Source of the DNA: Alkalimarinus sediminis | Lineage (GTDB): Bacteria; Pseudomonadota; Gammaproteobacteria; Pseudomonadales; Oleiphilaceae | Assembly (NCBI RefSeq): GCF_026427595.1 | Contig: NZ_CP101527.1 | Coordinates: 3,095,001-3,159,000 of the forward strand | Reading direction: 5' to 3' | Length of the DNA: 64,000 nucleotides | In this document: positions 42,651-52,172 of the stretch, piece by piece | How the letters are laid out: each line of letters opens with the position of its first letter | Position numbering within the stretch: the stretch's first letter is position 1 | Made by a program: the position numbers and the translations under genes | The notes under the pieces: model-generated | Databases searched by the model: none | The model's input: only the letters and a program-made list of their open reading frames with translations | What the model was told of the DNA's origin: nothing

Positions 42651-43511
42651 ATGCTTGATAACCTATTTGTTCTCAGCCAATACCTAACCCCTCAGCATAC
42701 GCTCTCTAGAACGGTTGGCATGCTAGCTGATTGTAAGCAACCGCAAATTAAAGATGCATTTATTAAATGGTTTATTAAAAAATACCAGGTCAATATGGCT
42801 GAAGCTGCTAAAGAAAACCCAAGCGACTTCCCATGTTTTAATGACTTCTTTACCCGAGAACTCAAGCCAGGCTTGCGCCCAATTGCAGACGGGGAACATC
42901 AGGTTTCGTGCCCTGTTGATGGCGCCATTAGCCAGTTAGGGGATATTAAACACGGCCAAATATTTCAAGCTAAAGGGCAAGACTACAGCCTAATAGACCT
43001 TCTAGGTGGCAATGTTGCACGGGCCAAGCCTTTTATGGGCGGTAAGTTTGCGACCATCTATCTATCGCCAAAAGACTACCACCGAATTCATATGCCTCTT
43101 AGTGGAACGCTCAGAGAGATGATCTATGTACCTGGAAAGTTGTTTTCAGTAAACCCTGTGACCGCAGAGAATGTACCTGGGCTATTTGCACGAAATGAGC
43201 GCTTAGTTGCTATTTTTGATACCGAGTTTGGACCAATGGCAATGGTGTTAGTTGGCGCGATGATTGTTGCCGCCATTGAAACAGTCTGGTCAGGTCAAGT
43301 TGCGCCCCCTGCCAGAAAGCTAAAAGTAACCGAGTACCCAGCAGAACCGACTAACCCAATCACTCTAAATAAAGGTGATGAAATGGGGCGATTTAAATTA
43401 GGTTCTACAGTAGTGCTAGCCTTCCCTGAAAACATGGTCGAGTTTACAGAAGAGCTCAAAGCGGGAACGGTCGTCAGAATGGGCCAGGAGTTTGGTAAAC
43501 TGCCTAGCTAA
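42651..43511 (+). CDS. psd: Phosphatidylserine decarboxylase proenzyme
   Basis: Psd makes phosphatidylethanolamine, the main membrane phospholipid, at the inner membrane. The 286-residue proenzyme is cut within LGST (residues 250-253) to leave a pyruvoyl group on Ser252 of the alpha chain. Other landmarks are FFTRELKPGLRPIA, CPVDGAISQLG (catalytic Asp), YLSPKDYHRIHMP (His) and LFSVNPVTAENVPGLFARNER. It follows the rhodanese gene by 178 bases and converges with epmA. Confidence 0.96.
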   Translation: MLDNLFVLSQYLTPQHTLSRTVGMLADCKQPQIKDAFIKWFIKKYQVNMAEAAKENPSDFPCFNDFFTRELKPGLRPIADGEHQVSCPVDGAISQLGDIKHGQIFQAKGQDYSLIDLLGGNVARAKPFMGGKFATIYLSPKDYHRIHMPLSGTLREMIYVPGKLFSVNPVTAENVPGLFARNERLVAIFDTEFGPMAMVLVGAMIVAAIETVWSGQVAPPARKLKVTEYPAEPTNPITLNKGDEMGRFKLGSTVVLAFPENMVEFTEELKAGTVVRMGQEFGKLPS

Positions 43512-43579
43512 CATGATAGCTTGATGCAGCAAAATCGTTTCGCGGCCGAGCCACACTTTTACATTGCGGAGGTCAATAT

Positions 43580-43636
43580 TGTAAGAGTGGGGCTTGTGAA
43601 TATAGGAGTGAGGCTTGATTGTAGGAGTAAGGCTTG
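43580..43636. repeat. Three degenerate 17-bp REP-like direct repeats between psd and epmA
   Basis: Three copies of a consensus T(G/A)TA(A/G)GAGT(A/G)(G/A)GGCTTG start at 43580, 43601 and 43620. They resemble the conserved head of Pseudomonas-type REP elements (GTAGGAG...GGCTTG), though here they are AT-richer and tandem. A related piece lies between minC and minD. They fill the space between two 3' ends. Confidence 0.5.
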
Positions 43637-43653
43637 GCCTAAAAAGCTTAGTG

Positions 43654-44616
43654 CTAAGCCCGATCAACAGGAAAGGCTATGACCTCGTGAATTGAGGATG
43701 CGCCCTGCATTACCATTTGCAATCGGTCTAGCCCTAACGCCACTCCCGAACATTTAGATAAACCAGACTTCAATGCGTCGACCAAGTGATGGTCAATGGG
43801 TATTTCAGGCAAGCCATTAGCGCGCCGCTCTTCGTTATCAATCTGAAAACGCTTTAGTTGCTCTTCACCGTCTATCAATTCATCGTATCCATTGGCTAAC
43901 TCCAGGCCACCGGCATAGAGCTCAAATCGTTGCGCTAAAAGCACACCATCAACCTCTTTAACATTTGCCAAAGACGCCTGACTGGCTGGGTACTCTGTCA
44001 TAAACACAGGGCGATCACACCCCAACTGAGACTCGAAACAATGCGTTAATAGCAGATCTAGACAATCATCTCGAGAAAGGTCATCAGCGGATATGCCTGT
44101 TCTGTCTTGGGTGATTTGATAGAGTGATTGGTCATCAATTTTGTGAGGATCAATATCGAGGTATTGCTGAAAAGCTTGTTGATAAGTGATCACAGCGGGA
44201 GTTTCAAGACCGGCAACTGCCGTAATGAAGTCCGCAACTTCCGACATTAGTTCCCTCAGACCAAAACCAGGGCGATACCATTCTAGCATGGTGAACTCTG
44301 GATTATGTCGCTTGCCAAACTCTCCATCTCTAAAGGATTTAGTTGTTTGATAGATAGGGCCTGCACCAGCGGCTAGCAGTCTTTTCATCGCAAACTCAGG
44401 CGATGTCTGCAAATACATCTGTATTGGTTTTGGTTGATGCGGTAGATCAACAGACGCTGAAATACTGGCTAAATGAAGATCTGTAGCGGTGGAGTGCGAC
44501 AAGATCGGCGTGTCCACTTCTAACACCGATCTATCAGAGAAAAACCGTCGTGTTGACGCCAAAATCTCAGCCCGCAGCCTTAACGCTGAAAGCTGACAAC
44601 TAGGGCGCCAATTCAC
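43654..44616 (-). CDS. epmA: Elongation factor P (R)-beta-lysine ligase
   Basis: EpmA (GenX/PoxA/YjeA) attaches (R)-beta-lysine to Lys34 of EF-P. The 320-residue protein is a class II lysyl-tRNA-synthetase catalytic core without an anticodon domain: VLEVDTPILSHSTATDLHL, YLQTSPEFAMKRLLAAGAGPIYQTTKSFRDGEFGKRHNPEFTMLEWYRPG (motif 2) and CSGVALGLDRLQMVM (motif 3). It begins 15 bases after efp and is presumably co-transcribed with its substrate. Confidence 0.95.
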   Translation of the reverse strand: MNWRPSCQLSALRLRAEILASTRRFFSDRSVLEVDTPILSHSTATDLHLASISASVDLPHQPKPIQMYLQTSPEFAMKRLLAAGAGPIYQTTKSFRDGEFGKRHNPEFTMLEWYRPGFGLRELMSEVADFITAVAGLETPAVITYQQAFQQYLDIDPHKIDDQSLYQITQDRTGISADDLSRDDCLDLLLTHCFESQLGCDRPVFMTEYPASQASLANVKEVDGVLLAQRFELYAGGLELANGYDELIDGEEQLKRFQIDNEERRANGLPEIPIDHHLVDALKSGLSKCSGVALGLDRLQMVMQGASSIHEVIAFPVDRA

Positions 44617-44631
44617 TGAGCTAATACCCTA

Positions 44632-45204
44632 TTAACCTTTGGCACGACTCACATATTCACCTGTGCGGGTGTCAATCTTAAGTACTTCGCCAACGTTAAC
44701 AAATAGTGGTACGTTAACCACTGCACCTGTCGTAAAGGTTGCCGGCTTGGTACCGCCCTGTGCAGTATCACCCTTTAAACCTGGATCAGTATCAACGACT
44801 TCAAGATCAACGAAGTTAGGTGGAGTAACTGAAAGCGGCGCGCCATTATAAAGAGTCACACCGTAAACAACTTGCTCTTTAAGCCATAGTTTTGCGTCAC
44901 CAACGGCCGTTTCATCTGCTCCGTACTGCTCAAAAGAGCCATCGGTCAACATGAAGTGCCAAAACTCGCCATCAGAATACAAGTATTCCATATCGAGATC
45001 GATAACATCAGCCCCTTCTAGCGTTTCACCTGACTTAAAGGTGCGCTCCCATACTCGCCCAGTTCTAAGGTTTCTTAACTTTACTCGGCTAAAGGCCTGT
45101 CCTTTTCCAGGCTTTACGAACTCAACGTCAAGCATGGCGCAAGGGTCGCCTTCTAGCATAACCTTAACACCTGATTTGAATTCATTGGTAGAATAGTTGG
45201 CCAT
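44632..45204 (-). CDS. efp: Elongation factor P
   Basis: EF-P helps the ribosome through polyproline stretches. The 190-residue protein has the three beta-barrel domains of the family. The modification loop reads VKPGKGQAF with Lys34 at its tip, the residue beta-lysylated by EpmA after EpmB makes beta-lysine; both enzymes are encoded here. Pseudomonas EF-P instead carries a rhamnosylated arginine, so this protein belongs to the E. coli-type modification group. Confidence 0.97.
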   Translation of the reverse strand: MANYSTNEFKSGVKVMLEGDPCAMLDVEFVKPGKGQAFSRVKLRNLRTGRVWERTFKSGETLEGADVIDLDMEYLYSDGEFWHFMLTDGSFEQYGADETAVGDAKLWLKEQVVYGVTLYNGAPLSVTPPNFVDLEVVDTDPGLKGDTAQGGTKPATFTTGAVVNVPLFVNVGEVLKIDTRTGEYVSRAKG

Positions 45205-45310
45205 TGTTCCTCACCGATCTGTAGAATTAACGATAAAATTTCTGAGCGCTATTATATCTTAAATTTGCCTCAGAGAAATTGTTTATAAATATTGTTATGG
45301 AAAGTAGCTA

Positions 45311-46324
45311 ATGATACCGCGAACCCTTGATGCTGTCGAAGTTCCTAGCTGGAAAGAGATACTTTCTAATGCAATTACATCACCGCAATTGCTATCTGAG
45401 CACTTAAACATACCCATTTCCAGCATATCGGAGCAAGCAAATAGGGATTTCAAGCTATTTGTACCCGAACCTTACCTCCAGAGAATAGAGAAAGAGAACG
45501 TAAATGATCCTCTGCTAAAGCAGGTTTTACCCACTCACCAAGAAGCTCTGTCACCAGCAGGTTATTCTAAAGACCCTTTAGCTGAAGAGTCTTACAATGC
45601 TTTACCTGGGTTAATTCACAAATACAAAAGTCGAGTCTTACTGGTCTCTGGTTCCACCTGTGCAATAAATTGCCGCTACTGTTTTCGTAGACATTTCCCT
45701 TATGCAGAAAACAGACAGTCTAAAGAGCAGTGGTCAACGTCTATCACCTATATCCAACAACACCCTGAGTTAAACGAAGTCATTTTAAGCGGCGGAGACC
45801 CATTAGTAAGCAATGACAAACAACTCCAGTGGCTTACCAATCAACTGTGCAATATTCCTCATATTAAGCGATTAAGAATACACACTCGTTTGCCCGTTGT
45901 GATTCCCCAACGAGTTGATAGTGCTCTGCTCGACTGGTTATCAGCACTCCCCCTACAAAAGATCATGGTACTTCATATTAACCACCCAAACGAGATTGAT
46001 GAAAGCGTAAGGCAGGCAGTTAAACGCATTAAGGCGACCGATACGTTAGTACTTAATCAATCAGTACTACTCGCAGAAGTCAATGACAATGCCGACACAT
46101 TAAGCTCACTTAGCGAAGCATTGTTTGATATGGGCGCTCTGCCATACTACCTTCACAGGCTTGATAAGATAGAAGGGGCTGCTCACTTTGACCTGCCTCA
46201 CGCCAGAATAAAAGAGATTTATGCGGAGATGCTCGCAACATTGCCAGGGTATCTTATTCCTAAATTGGTAGCAGAAATACCTCACAGAGCTTCAAAAACA
46301 CCTCTGGATCTCTATCTTGAATAA
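45311..46324 (+). CDS. epmB: EF-P lysine 2,3-aminomutase EpmB
   Basis: EpmB (YjeK) is a radical SAM, PLP-dependent enzyme converting (S)-alpha-lysine to (R)-beta-lysine for EF-P. The 337-residue protein has the [4Fe-4S] motif with Cys117, Cys121 and Cys124 (CAINCRYCFRRHFPY), VILSGGDPLVSND, and RIHTRLPVVIPQRV. The PLP lysine lies in the C-terminal part (IPKLVAEIP). GGAAAG precedes the ATG. It is divergent from efp with 106 bases between, the same arrangement as in many gammaproteobacteria. Confidence 0.95.
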   Translation: MIPRTLDAVEVPSWKEILSNAITSPQLLSEHLNIPISSISEQANRDFKLFVPEPYLQRIEKENVNDPLLKQVLPTHQEALSPAGYSKDPLAEESYNALPGLIHKYKSRVLLVSGSTCAINCRYCFRRHFPYAENRQSKEQWSTSITYIQQHPELNEVILSGGDPLVSNDKQLQWLTNQLCNIPHIKRLRIHTRLPVVIPQRVDSALLDWLSALPLQKIMVLHINHPNEIDESVRQAVKRIKATDTLVLNQSVLLAEVNDNADTLSSLSEALFDMGALPYYLHRLDKIEGAAHFDLPHARIKEIYAEMLATLPGYLIPKLVAEIPHRASKTPLDLYLE

Positions 46325-46691
46325 ACTCAGCAGGATAAACTAAACACTTAATCTAGCGGGTTGGTATATAAATAATCGACTACAGCTCAAAAATTACAGT
46401 TTTTTACAATAATTCAGACATGAAATAGTGATAGAAATGCAATACTATTAACCAGCCCAAAAGTAAAATAATGAAAAATCTAATCTATTTGGGATAAATA
46501 TCAGAGCATCAAGTAGTTTTTGCTGACACTTCGTAAATCTCTGCTATTCTTTCCGGTAGGTGCTTGTATTCTATAGATAGTTGCGTAGCAACTTAACTCA
46601 CGCATCAACAACTTTCTACCATTATTGAGAGTGATTTCACTTTCTAATGATTAGTGCTGTGTAATTTGTATGACAAATATGGTGTTTCTTG
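46325..46691 (+). other. Long AT-rich leader region upstream of the PilZ-like gene
   Basis: No gene is seen in these 367 bases. A possible promoter is CTGACA-N16-TATTCT, with the -10 at 46545-46550. A perfect hairpin AGTTGC-GTA-GCAACT at 46579-46593 would lie in the transcript leader about 100 bases before the coding region. No terminator with a T-run is visible after epmB. Confidence 0.35.
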
Positions 46692-48503
46692 ATGACTAGC
46701 CAGGTAAAAAATCTTAATCTCACTGTTCCAGAACAAAGCCTGGCCACCCTCTCTTTTTGCGATGCAACGCCACATCATGTTGAAGAGTGGGTAAGCTCAC
46801 TCCCTATGGCGAATATTGGCGAGACCGCGCGCCAACTCTATCATGCAATTATTGAGTTAAACCAACTGATTATTAGCTCGCAAATACGCAGCCAATTGCT
46901 TGAGCTGATTCGCCCAGCTATTCAATATGTATGCAACGAGCTATCGAAACACTACCTTAACCAACCCATCATTTTGCCAGAGAAGCAGCGTAAGATAGCC
47001 AATTTATCTCAAGCGCTACAGATACACCTGGCAACAGGCTACAAAGTCGTTATTCTTGAAAATGCTGAAAATCCTAAGAATGAGAAAGCCAAGAAGAGCC
47101 TTGCTGTAGCATGCCATAGAGTTATCAGCGAATACGGCCGTACAGCCTTAAGGTCGTCGCAACTATACTGCCCTAGCCCGAAAAATGTATGGCTTGAGTC
47201 TCATGCTATTTTTAAGTTCGCCGAAGCATCTGACCTGCTGAAATATGCGATCAAAGATGAGCGAAACATTAGCAAACCCGAGACCACTATCGAAGAGGCC
47301 TACAAGCGACTATTACTGCTAGGCTGCTGCAAAACCAACCAGTTGAGACAAAGTGATCTCACTCAAATTTACAACGCATTTGAAGTTTGGGCGTCTTACA
47401 CCGATATTGGTGAATACTACTCTTCAAACTCTACATTTGTTCTAAACATGGAGAGCGACGCACCTCCAGTTTACCGAAGCCTTTTACATGATTCGTTAAC
47501 TGATCATTTCTATGGTTTCGATACATCGACACTCGTACAGCATCTAACAGACTTCTTGTCGTCTAATGGGCGCAAAGATCAAGGCGATGATAGCGTCATC
47601 GAAATGCCTAGCAATATTCAAGATCAACTCATAGCTCACTTGGCTCAAGCGCTAGGTATTTTGACCAAGCGTAACTTCAAGCGCATGTCGAGTAAGGGTC
47701 ACTTGCAGCTATGCACAGGACTAAGTGCTGCACACTACTTCTGCTCCGGCGAAGTTGAGTTCAATACTCAGTTGATTCAAGATGTGATTAAGCGACAGTT
47801 GGCTTCAGATGAAGAAAACATGTTTCTTCATCGCAGCAAAAAACAGAATGATGCCTGGTCTGGCGCTTTTGATGCGGGCCCTTCTGGAGGCGATACTGAA
47901 GAGCATGCCAGCATACCGGTAAACTTTACCCGATCTATTTATGATGAAGAGAAGCATAAAAAGCCGACCTTCAAACACTATAACGCCCCGCTAATCAACA
48001 CCAGCCCAGGTGGATACTGCCTGCAATGGCTTGGAGAGATACCTGGCAATATACAGGCGGGTGAAATCTTAGGTATCAGAGAGAATGAAGCTCACCCTTG
48101 GAGCGTAGCCGTCATCCGCTGGATTCGTCAGGTAAAACAACACGGCACTCAAATTGGCATAGAGTTACTAGCACCGTCAGCCCAACCTTGCGGCGTGCAG
48201 CTTATCCAGAAAACCGGCGAGAACAGCGAGTATCTTAGAGGCCTACTCTTACCGGAGCTTTCCGCTATCGGGCAAGCAGCAACACTTATCACCCCGAGAC
48301 TGCCATTTCAGACCGGTCAGAAAATACTGCTTAATCAGCAGGGCGAAGAGACTAAGTGTCAACTTAATCGCCGAGTGGCAGCAACAGGCAGTTTTAGCCA
48401 GTTTGAGTTAAAAATATTCTCAGGCGGTGGTATCGAAGAGCTACCTAAAGCCACCAAAAGCAGCTCAGATGATGACTTTGACTCACTGTGGCCATCACTC
48501 TAG
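46692..48503 (+). CDS. Conserved FimX-adjacent protein with PilZ-like C-terminal region
   Basis: This is a 603-residue soluble protein found before fimX, as PA4958 is in P. aeruginosa. The first 400 residues are mostly helical and not recognised. The C-terminal 200 contain a segment resembling PilZ: NTSPGGYCLQW fits the (D/N)xSxxG motif, and VIRWIRQVKQHGTQIGIELLAP fits the closing strands, although the preceding RxxxR is not evident. It may therefore be a c-di-GMP effector or a degenerate relative. ATG at 46692 is preferred over TTG at 46689. It ends 180 bases before fimX on the same strand. Confidence 0.7.
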   Translation: MTSQVKNLNLTVPEQSLATLSFCDATPHHVEEWVSSLPMANIGETARQLYHAIIELNQLIISSQIRSQLLELIRPAIQYVCNELSKHYLNQPIILPEKQRKIANLSQALQIHLATGYKVVILENAENPKNEKAKKSLAVACHRVISEYGRTALRSSQLYCPSPKNVWLESHAIFKFAEASDLLKYAIKDERNISKPETTIEEAYKRLLLLGCCKTNQLRQSDLTQIYNAFEVWASYTDIGEYYSSNSTFVLNMESDAPPVYRSLLHDSLTDHFYGFDTSTLVQHLTDFLSSNGRKDQGDDSVIEMPSNIQDQLIAHLAQALGILTKRNFKRMSSKGHLQLCTGLSAAHYFCSGEVEFNTQLIQDVIKRQLASDEENMFLHRSKKQNDAWSGAFDAGPSGGDTEEHASIPVNFTRSIYDEEKHKKPTFKHYNAPLINTSPGGYCLQWLGEIPGNIQAGEILGIRENEAHPWSVAVIRWIRQVKQHGTQIGIELLAPSAQPCGVQLIQKTGENSEYLRGLLLPELSAIGQAATLITPRLPFQTGQKILLNQQGEETKCQLNRRVAATGSFSQFELKIFSGGGIEELPKATKSSSDDDFDSLWPSL

Positions 48504-48683
48504 ACAGCAGAAAATATAACGATAAGATAGCAGTATCATGTGATTTAGACGCGGACCATAACCGGTATATGAACTGCATCAGCGATAGACGCGCAACAAA
48601 TAGAGAGGGTATCCCCCTCTCTCAATGATACTCAGTTGTGCATCAAGCAAGCGAAACCAACATATCCTATAGAAGTAGAGTTA

Positions 48684-50768
48684 ATGCGAAAGAAAAACGA
48701 AACAGTCCACCTTCTTATATTGGATCAATCACAAAACGATGCTGAAGAGCTGGTCAGCCTTCTGAGAAATTCTGGAAGAGCAACCAGGGCTCACAAGGTC
48801 ACTTCAGAAGAAGACTTACTGGAATCACTCAAAGAACATACCTGGGATCTCTTTCTAGCTCGAGAAGAAGAGACCGAGTTTACTGCATCTGATTCGCTTG
48901 CTCATATAAAACGCCTAGATAAAGATATTCCGTTTATCGTCTTAAATAGCAGCCTTGACGATGAAAGTATTGTTAAATACATGAGAGCGGGCGCACAAGA
49001 CGTTATCCCCTTTGCAGATCGAAAACACCTGATTTTGGCTATCAATCGAGAGCTTAATAACCTTTATGAACGAAGAAACCGTCGTGCTATAGAGGTACAT
49101 CTCCGAGAGGCAGAGAAGCGCTGCCAACTGTTGCTAGATAGCTCAAAAGATGCCATTGCCTATATCAATGATGGCATGCATATCTACGCAAACAGCTCTT
49201 ATATGGACTTTCTCGGATATGATGATATCGATGAGCTGATCTGCATACCGGTATTAGATACGTTAACCCAAGAAAGCCAAGACGAGTTTAAAGAGGTCAC
49301 TAAACTCTATACTGATGGCGAAGAAGAACCCAGGCAAATCACCTGCGTATCACGCAGAAGCGATGACTCAGAAGTGAAAGTGCAGATGTCGTTCTCTGTA
49401 GCCTCCTATGATAGTGAACCATGCACTCAAATTGTCATAAGACCTGAGCAAGATAGTGCAGAGCTAGAAGAGCGTCTTAAAGAGATCAGCAGCCAAGACC
49501 TGCTTACAGGTCTCTATAATCGTCAATACTTGATGGATAAGGTCAATAGCGCCATCGAATTAGCTGTCGCTAAAGGCCAAACAGGGGCACTCTATTACAT
49601 TGCACTAGATAACTTTAACCAGATCAAATCAAACGCGGGCATTGCGGGTGCAGATCTGGTGCTAAGCGATATAGCTAACGTACTACGAGAGCAAATCGAA
49701 GAGGGTTGGACGTTAGCCCGAATAAGCGACGACGCATATGGCTTGCTTGTCATGTCGCAAGATGACAAAGAAGCTCAAGCAACCGCCGAAAAAATCCGCA
49801 ACGCGGTCGAACAACACTTATCAGATGTCTCGGGTAAAACGATTCAGGTAACGACCAGTATTGGTATTGCATTAATTAATGATAACGCACCAAAAGCGCA
49901 GGACTTACTGGGGCGCTCTCATAGTGCATCTGATAATGTACGACAAACCGAGGGGCACGAAAGCGGTAACGGAGTGGTGGTTTACACTCAAAAAGTTATT
50001 GCCGGTGACGAAAGTGAAACCACTGTATCAAGCCTGCAAAAAGCCTTGGACGACAATCGTTTCAAACTACTCTTTCAACCTATTATTGGTTTACGAGGAG
50101 AAAGCGAAGAGCACTACGAAGCATTTTTAAGAATGCTCGACAACGAAGGTAACGACGTCTCTCCTTATGATTTTCTGCCACCTTCAGGGCCTTCTGAAAT
50201 GGCAAGTAAAATAGACCGTTGGGTTATCTTGCAGACCATCAAACATTTGAGCAGTCACCGTTCGAAAGGACATCAAACTAAGTTGTTTCTCAACTTAACC
50301 GCTGAGACTATTCAAGATCAAACCTTCATGCCTTGGCTAAGTGTTGCATTAAAAGCCGCAAGACTGCCTGGCGACTCACTGATATTTCAGTTCAACGAGT
50401 CGGATGCCATCACCTATTTAAAACAAGCAAAAGACTTCGCCAAGGGGCTCAAAGAACTACATTGCAAAGTTTCCATCAGCCGATTTGGTTGTGCACTCAA
50501 CCCATTTAACACGCTGAAGCATGTAGATACCGACTATGTAAAACTTGATGGTTCGTTTACAGATGAAATTCAAAAAGACGACGAAACCAAAGAGCAAGTC
50601 AAAGAGATGGTCAAATCCCTACAAGGACAAGGTAAGTTAACAATAGTGCCGTTGGTCGAAAATGCCGCCATTCTATCAACACTCTGGCAGGCAGGTGTCA
50701 ACTACATTCAAGGCTACTACTTACAACCGCCAACCACTGAAATGAACTACGACTTTAGCGAAGAGTAG
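48684..50768 (+). CDS. fimX: FimX-type degenerate GGDEF/EAL protein
   Basis: This is a 694-residue cytoplasmic protein with a receiver-like domain (about 8-125) whose phosphorylation-site region reads WDLFLAREE with no obvious acceptor Asp, a PAS domain (about 140-255), a GGDEF domain (about 280-430) whose signature is replaced by SDDAY near 347-351, and an EAL domain (about 450-690) whose signature is EAF near 479. This fits FimX, a catalytically weak or inactive c-di-GMP receptor that controls type IV pilus assembly and twitching at the cell pole. Gene order matches P. aeruginosa PA4959. I start at ATG 48684; the frame opens 16 codons earlier at a TTG. Confidence 0.85.
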   Translation: MRKKNETVHLLILDQSQNDAEELVSLLRNSGRATRAHKVTSEEDLLESLKEHTWDLFLAREEETEFTASDSLAHIKRLDKDIPFIVLNSSLDDESIVKYMRAGAQDVIPFADRKHLILAINRELNNLYERRNRRAIEVHLREAEKRCQLLLDSSKDAIAYINDGMHIYANSSYMDFLGYDDIDELICIPVLDTLTQESQDEFKEVTKLYTDGEEEPRQITCVSRRSDDSEVKVQMSFSVASYDSEPCTQIVIRPEQDSAELEERLKEISSQDLLTGLYNRQYLMDKVNSAIELAVAKGQTGALYYIALDNFNQIKSNAGIAGADLVLSDIANVLREQIEEGWTLARISDDAYGLLVMSQDDKEAQATAEKIRNAVEQHLSDVSGKTIQVTTSIGIALINDNAPKAQDLLGRSHSASDNVRQTEGHESGNGVVVYTQKVIAGDESETTVSSLQKALDDNRFKLLFQPIIGLRGESEEHYEAFLRMLDNEGNDVSPYDFLPPSGPSEMASKIDRWVILQTIKHLSSHRSKGHQTKLFLNLTAETIQDQTFMPWLSVALKAARLPGDSLIFQFNESDAITYLKQAKDFAKGLKELHCKVSISRFGCALNPFNTLKHVDTDYVKLDGSFTDEIQKDDETKEQVKEMVKSLQGQGKLTIVPLVENAAILSTLWQAGVNYIQGYYLQPPTTEMNYDFSEE

Positions 50769-50860
50769 GTGAAACCTACAATATTCTCACCCAGCTGCAA
50801 ACAAGCTCAAGGGTTGGGAATCAAGATCAAGAAGTCGTATAAACAATACGATAAGTGACA

Positions 50861-50900
50861 TTAAGCTTGCCACTCCTAAGTCATGGAGCGGCAAGCTTAA
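50861..50900. terminator. Inverted repeat between fimX and serB, likely terminator
   Basis: TTAAGCTTGCCACTCC, an eight-base loop and GGAGCGGCAAGCTTAA form a 16-bp stem with one mismatch. It lies between two convergent genes. The T-run is poor, so termination may be partial or the hairpin may protect 3' ends. Confidence 0.6.
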
Positions 50901-50920
50901 TACTTAAATGATAAAACCGG

Positions 50921-52132
50921 TTATTCGGTCTCTCTATCTCTAAAGCCAATTAAGTACAAAATACCATCCAACCCTAATGTCGAGATCGAATGTTCGGCAC
51001 TCTCTTTGACTAACGGCTTTGCTCTAAAGGCAACCCCGAGCCCAGCTTGGCTTAACATGGGTAAGTCATTAGCACCATCACCCACGGCAATAACTTGCTG
51101 CTGTTGGATATTCTCTTTGGCAGCAATCTCAAGCAACAGTTGAGCTTTACGAGCACCATCCACGACTTGCCCGGTCACCCTGCCGGTTACTTTGCCATCT
51201 TCAATCTCAAGCTCATTGGCATAAACATAATCAATACCAAGTTTCTGTTTGAGGTTATTAGCAAAATAGGTGAAGCCTCCTGATAGTATCGCAGTCTTGT
51301 AACCAAGCCCCTTGAGCGTTCCAATGAGTCTTTCAGCACCTTCCGTTAGCTTTAAACGCGCAGCGACTCTAGCCAGTACTGCTTCATCTAACCCTTTTAG
51401 CAAGGCTACACGGCGGGCAAAACTCTCTGTAAACTCGATCTCTCCACGCATGGCCTGCTCAGTAATCTCAACCACCTGCTCGCCTACACCTGCTTCTTTT
51501 GCAAGCTCATCGATCACTTCTGCATCAATAAGGGTTGAATCCATATCAAAGACCACCAAACGGCGATTACGACGGAACACAGAGTCTTCCTGAAACGCAA
51601 TATCAACATTCATTTTGGCGGCAATTTGAAGAAACTCAGCTCTTAGACGATCGAGATCAGGCGGCGTTCCTCGAACTGAAAATTCGATACAAGCCTGGCT
51701 CTGATTTTCATCGATTTTAACCGGAGGACGGCTCGATAATCGAGTTATATTGTCGATGTTCAAGCCGTTATTAGCGGTCACTTTCGAGACTTTAGCAATT
51801 TGGTCTGCGGTAATCGAACGAGCGAGTAGTGTAACGATATAACGCGCTTTACCCTTGCCTTTTACCCAGTTCTCATACTCTTCTTTAGATACTGGCTCGA
51901 AACGAACAGGCAAGCCTAATTCGTGCATTTTAAACAGCAAATCTTTTAACAGTGGGGACGAAGACTGCTCTTCAGGCAACTCTATTAGAATCCCCCATGT
52001 CAGGTGGTCATGAATAACGGCCTGCCCAATATCCAGAATTCTAATCTGATATTGAGCCATTATTTCAGTAATCTCTGAGGTCAAACCTGGTTTATCCTGG
52101 CCTGACACATTAATTAATACTATTTCACTCAC
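50921..52132 (-). CDS. serB: Phosphoserine phosphatase
   Basis: SerB dephosphorylates phosphoserine, the last step of serine synthesis. The 403-residue protein has two N-terminal ACT-like domains (about 1-85 and 97-180) and a HAD phosphatase domain: VFDMDSTLIDAEVIDELA with nucleophile Asp196 and acid Asp198, SGGFTYFANNLK and AVGDGANDLPML. The long form with ACT domains is the Pseudomonas type. It is convergent with fimX and downstream of parC by 40 bases. Confidence 0.96.
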   Translation of the reverse strand: MSEIVLINVSGQDKPGLTSEITEIMAQYQIRILDIGQAVIHDHLTWGILIELPEEQSSSPLLKDLLFKMHELGLPVRFEPVSKEEYENWVKGKGKARYIVTLLARSITADQIAKVSKVTANNGLNIDNITRLSSRPPVKIDENQSQACIEFSVRGTPPDLDRLRAEFLQIAAKMNVDIAFQEDSVFRRNRRLVVFDMDSTLIDAEVIDELAKEAGVGEQVVEITEQAMRGEIEFTESFARRVALLKGLDEAVLARVAARLKLTEGAERLIGTLKGLGYKTAILSGGFTYFANNLKQKLGIDYVYANELEIEDGKVTGRVTGQVVDGARKAQLLLEIAAKENIQQQQVIAVGDGANDLPMLSQAGLGVAFRAKPLVKESAEHSISTLGLDGILYLIGFRDRETE

Positions 52133-52172
52133 ACGTTGGCCCTTATCAATCAGTTAACAGTTAAATCGAGCG

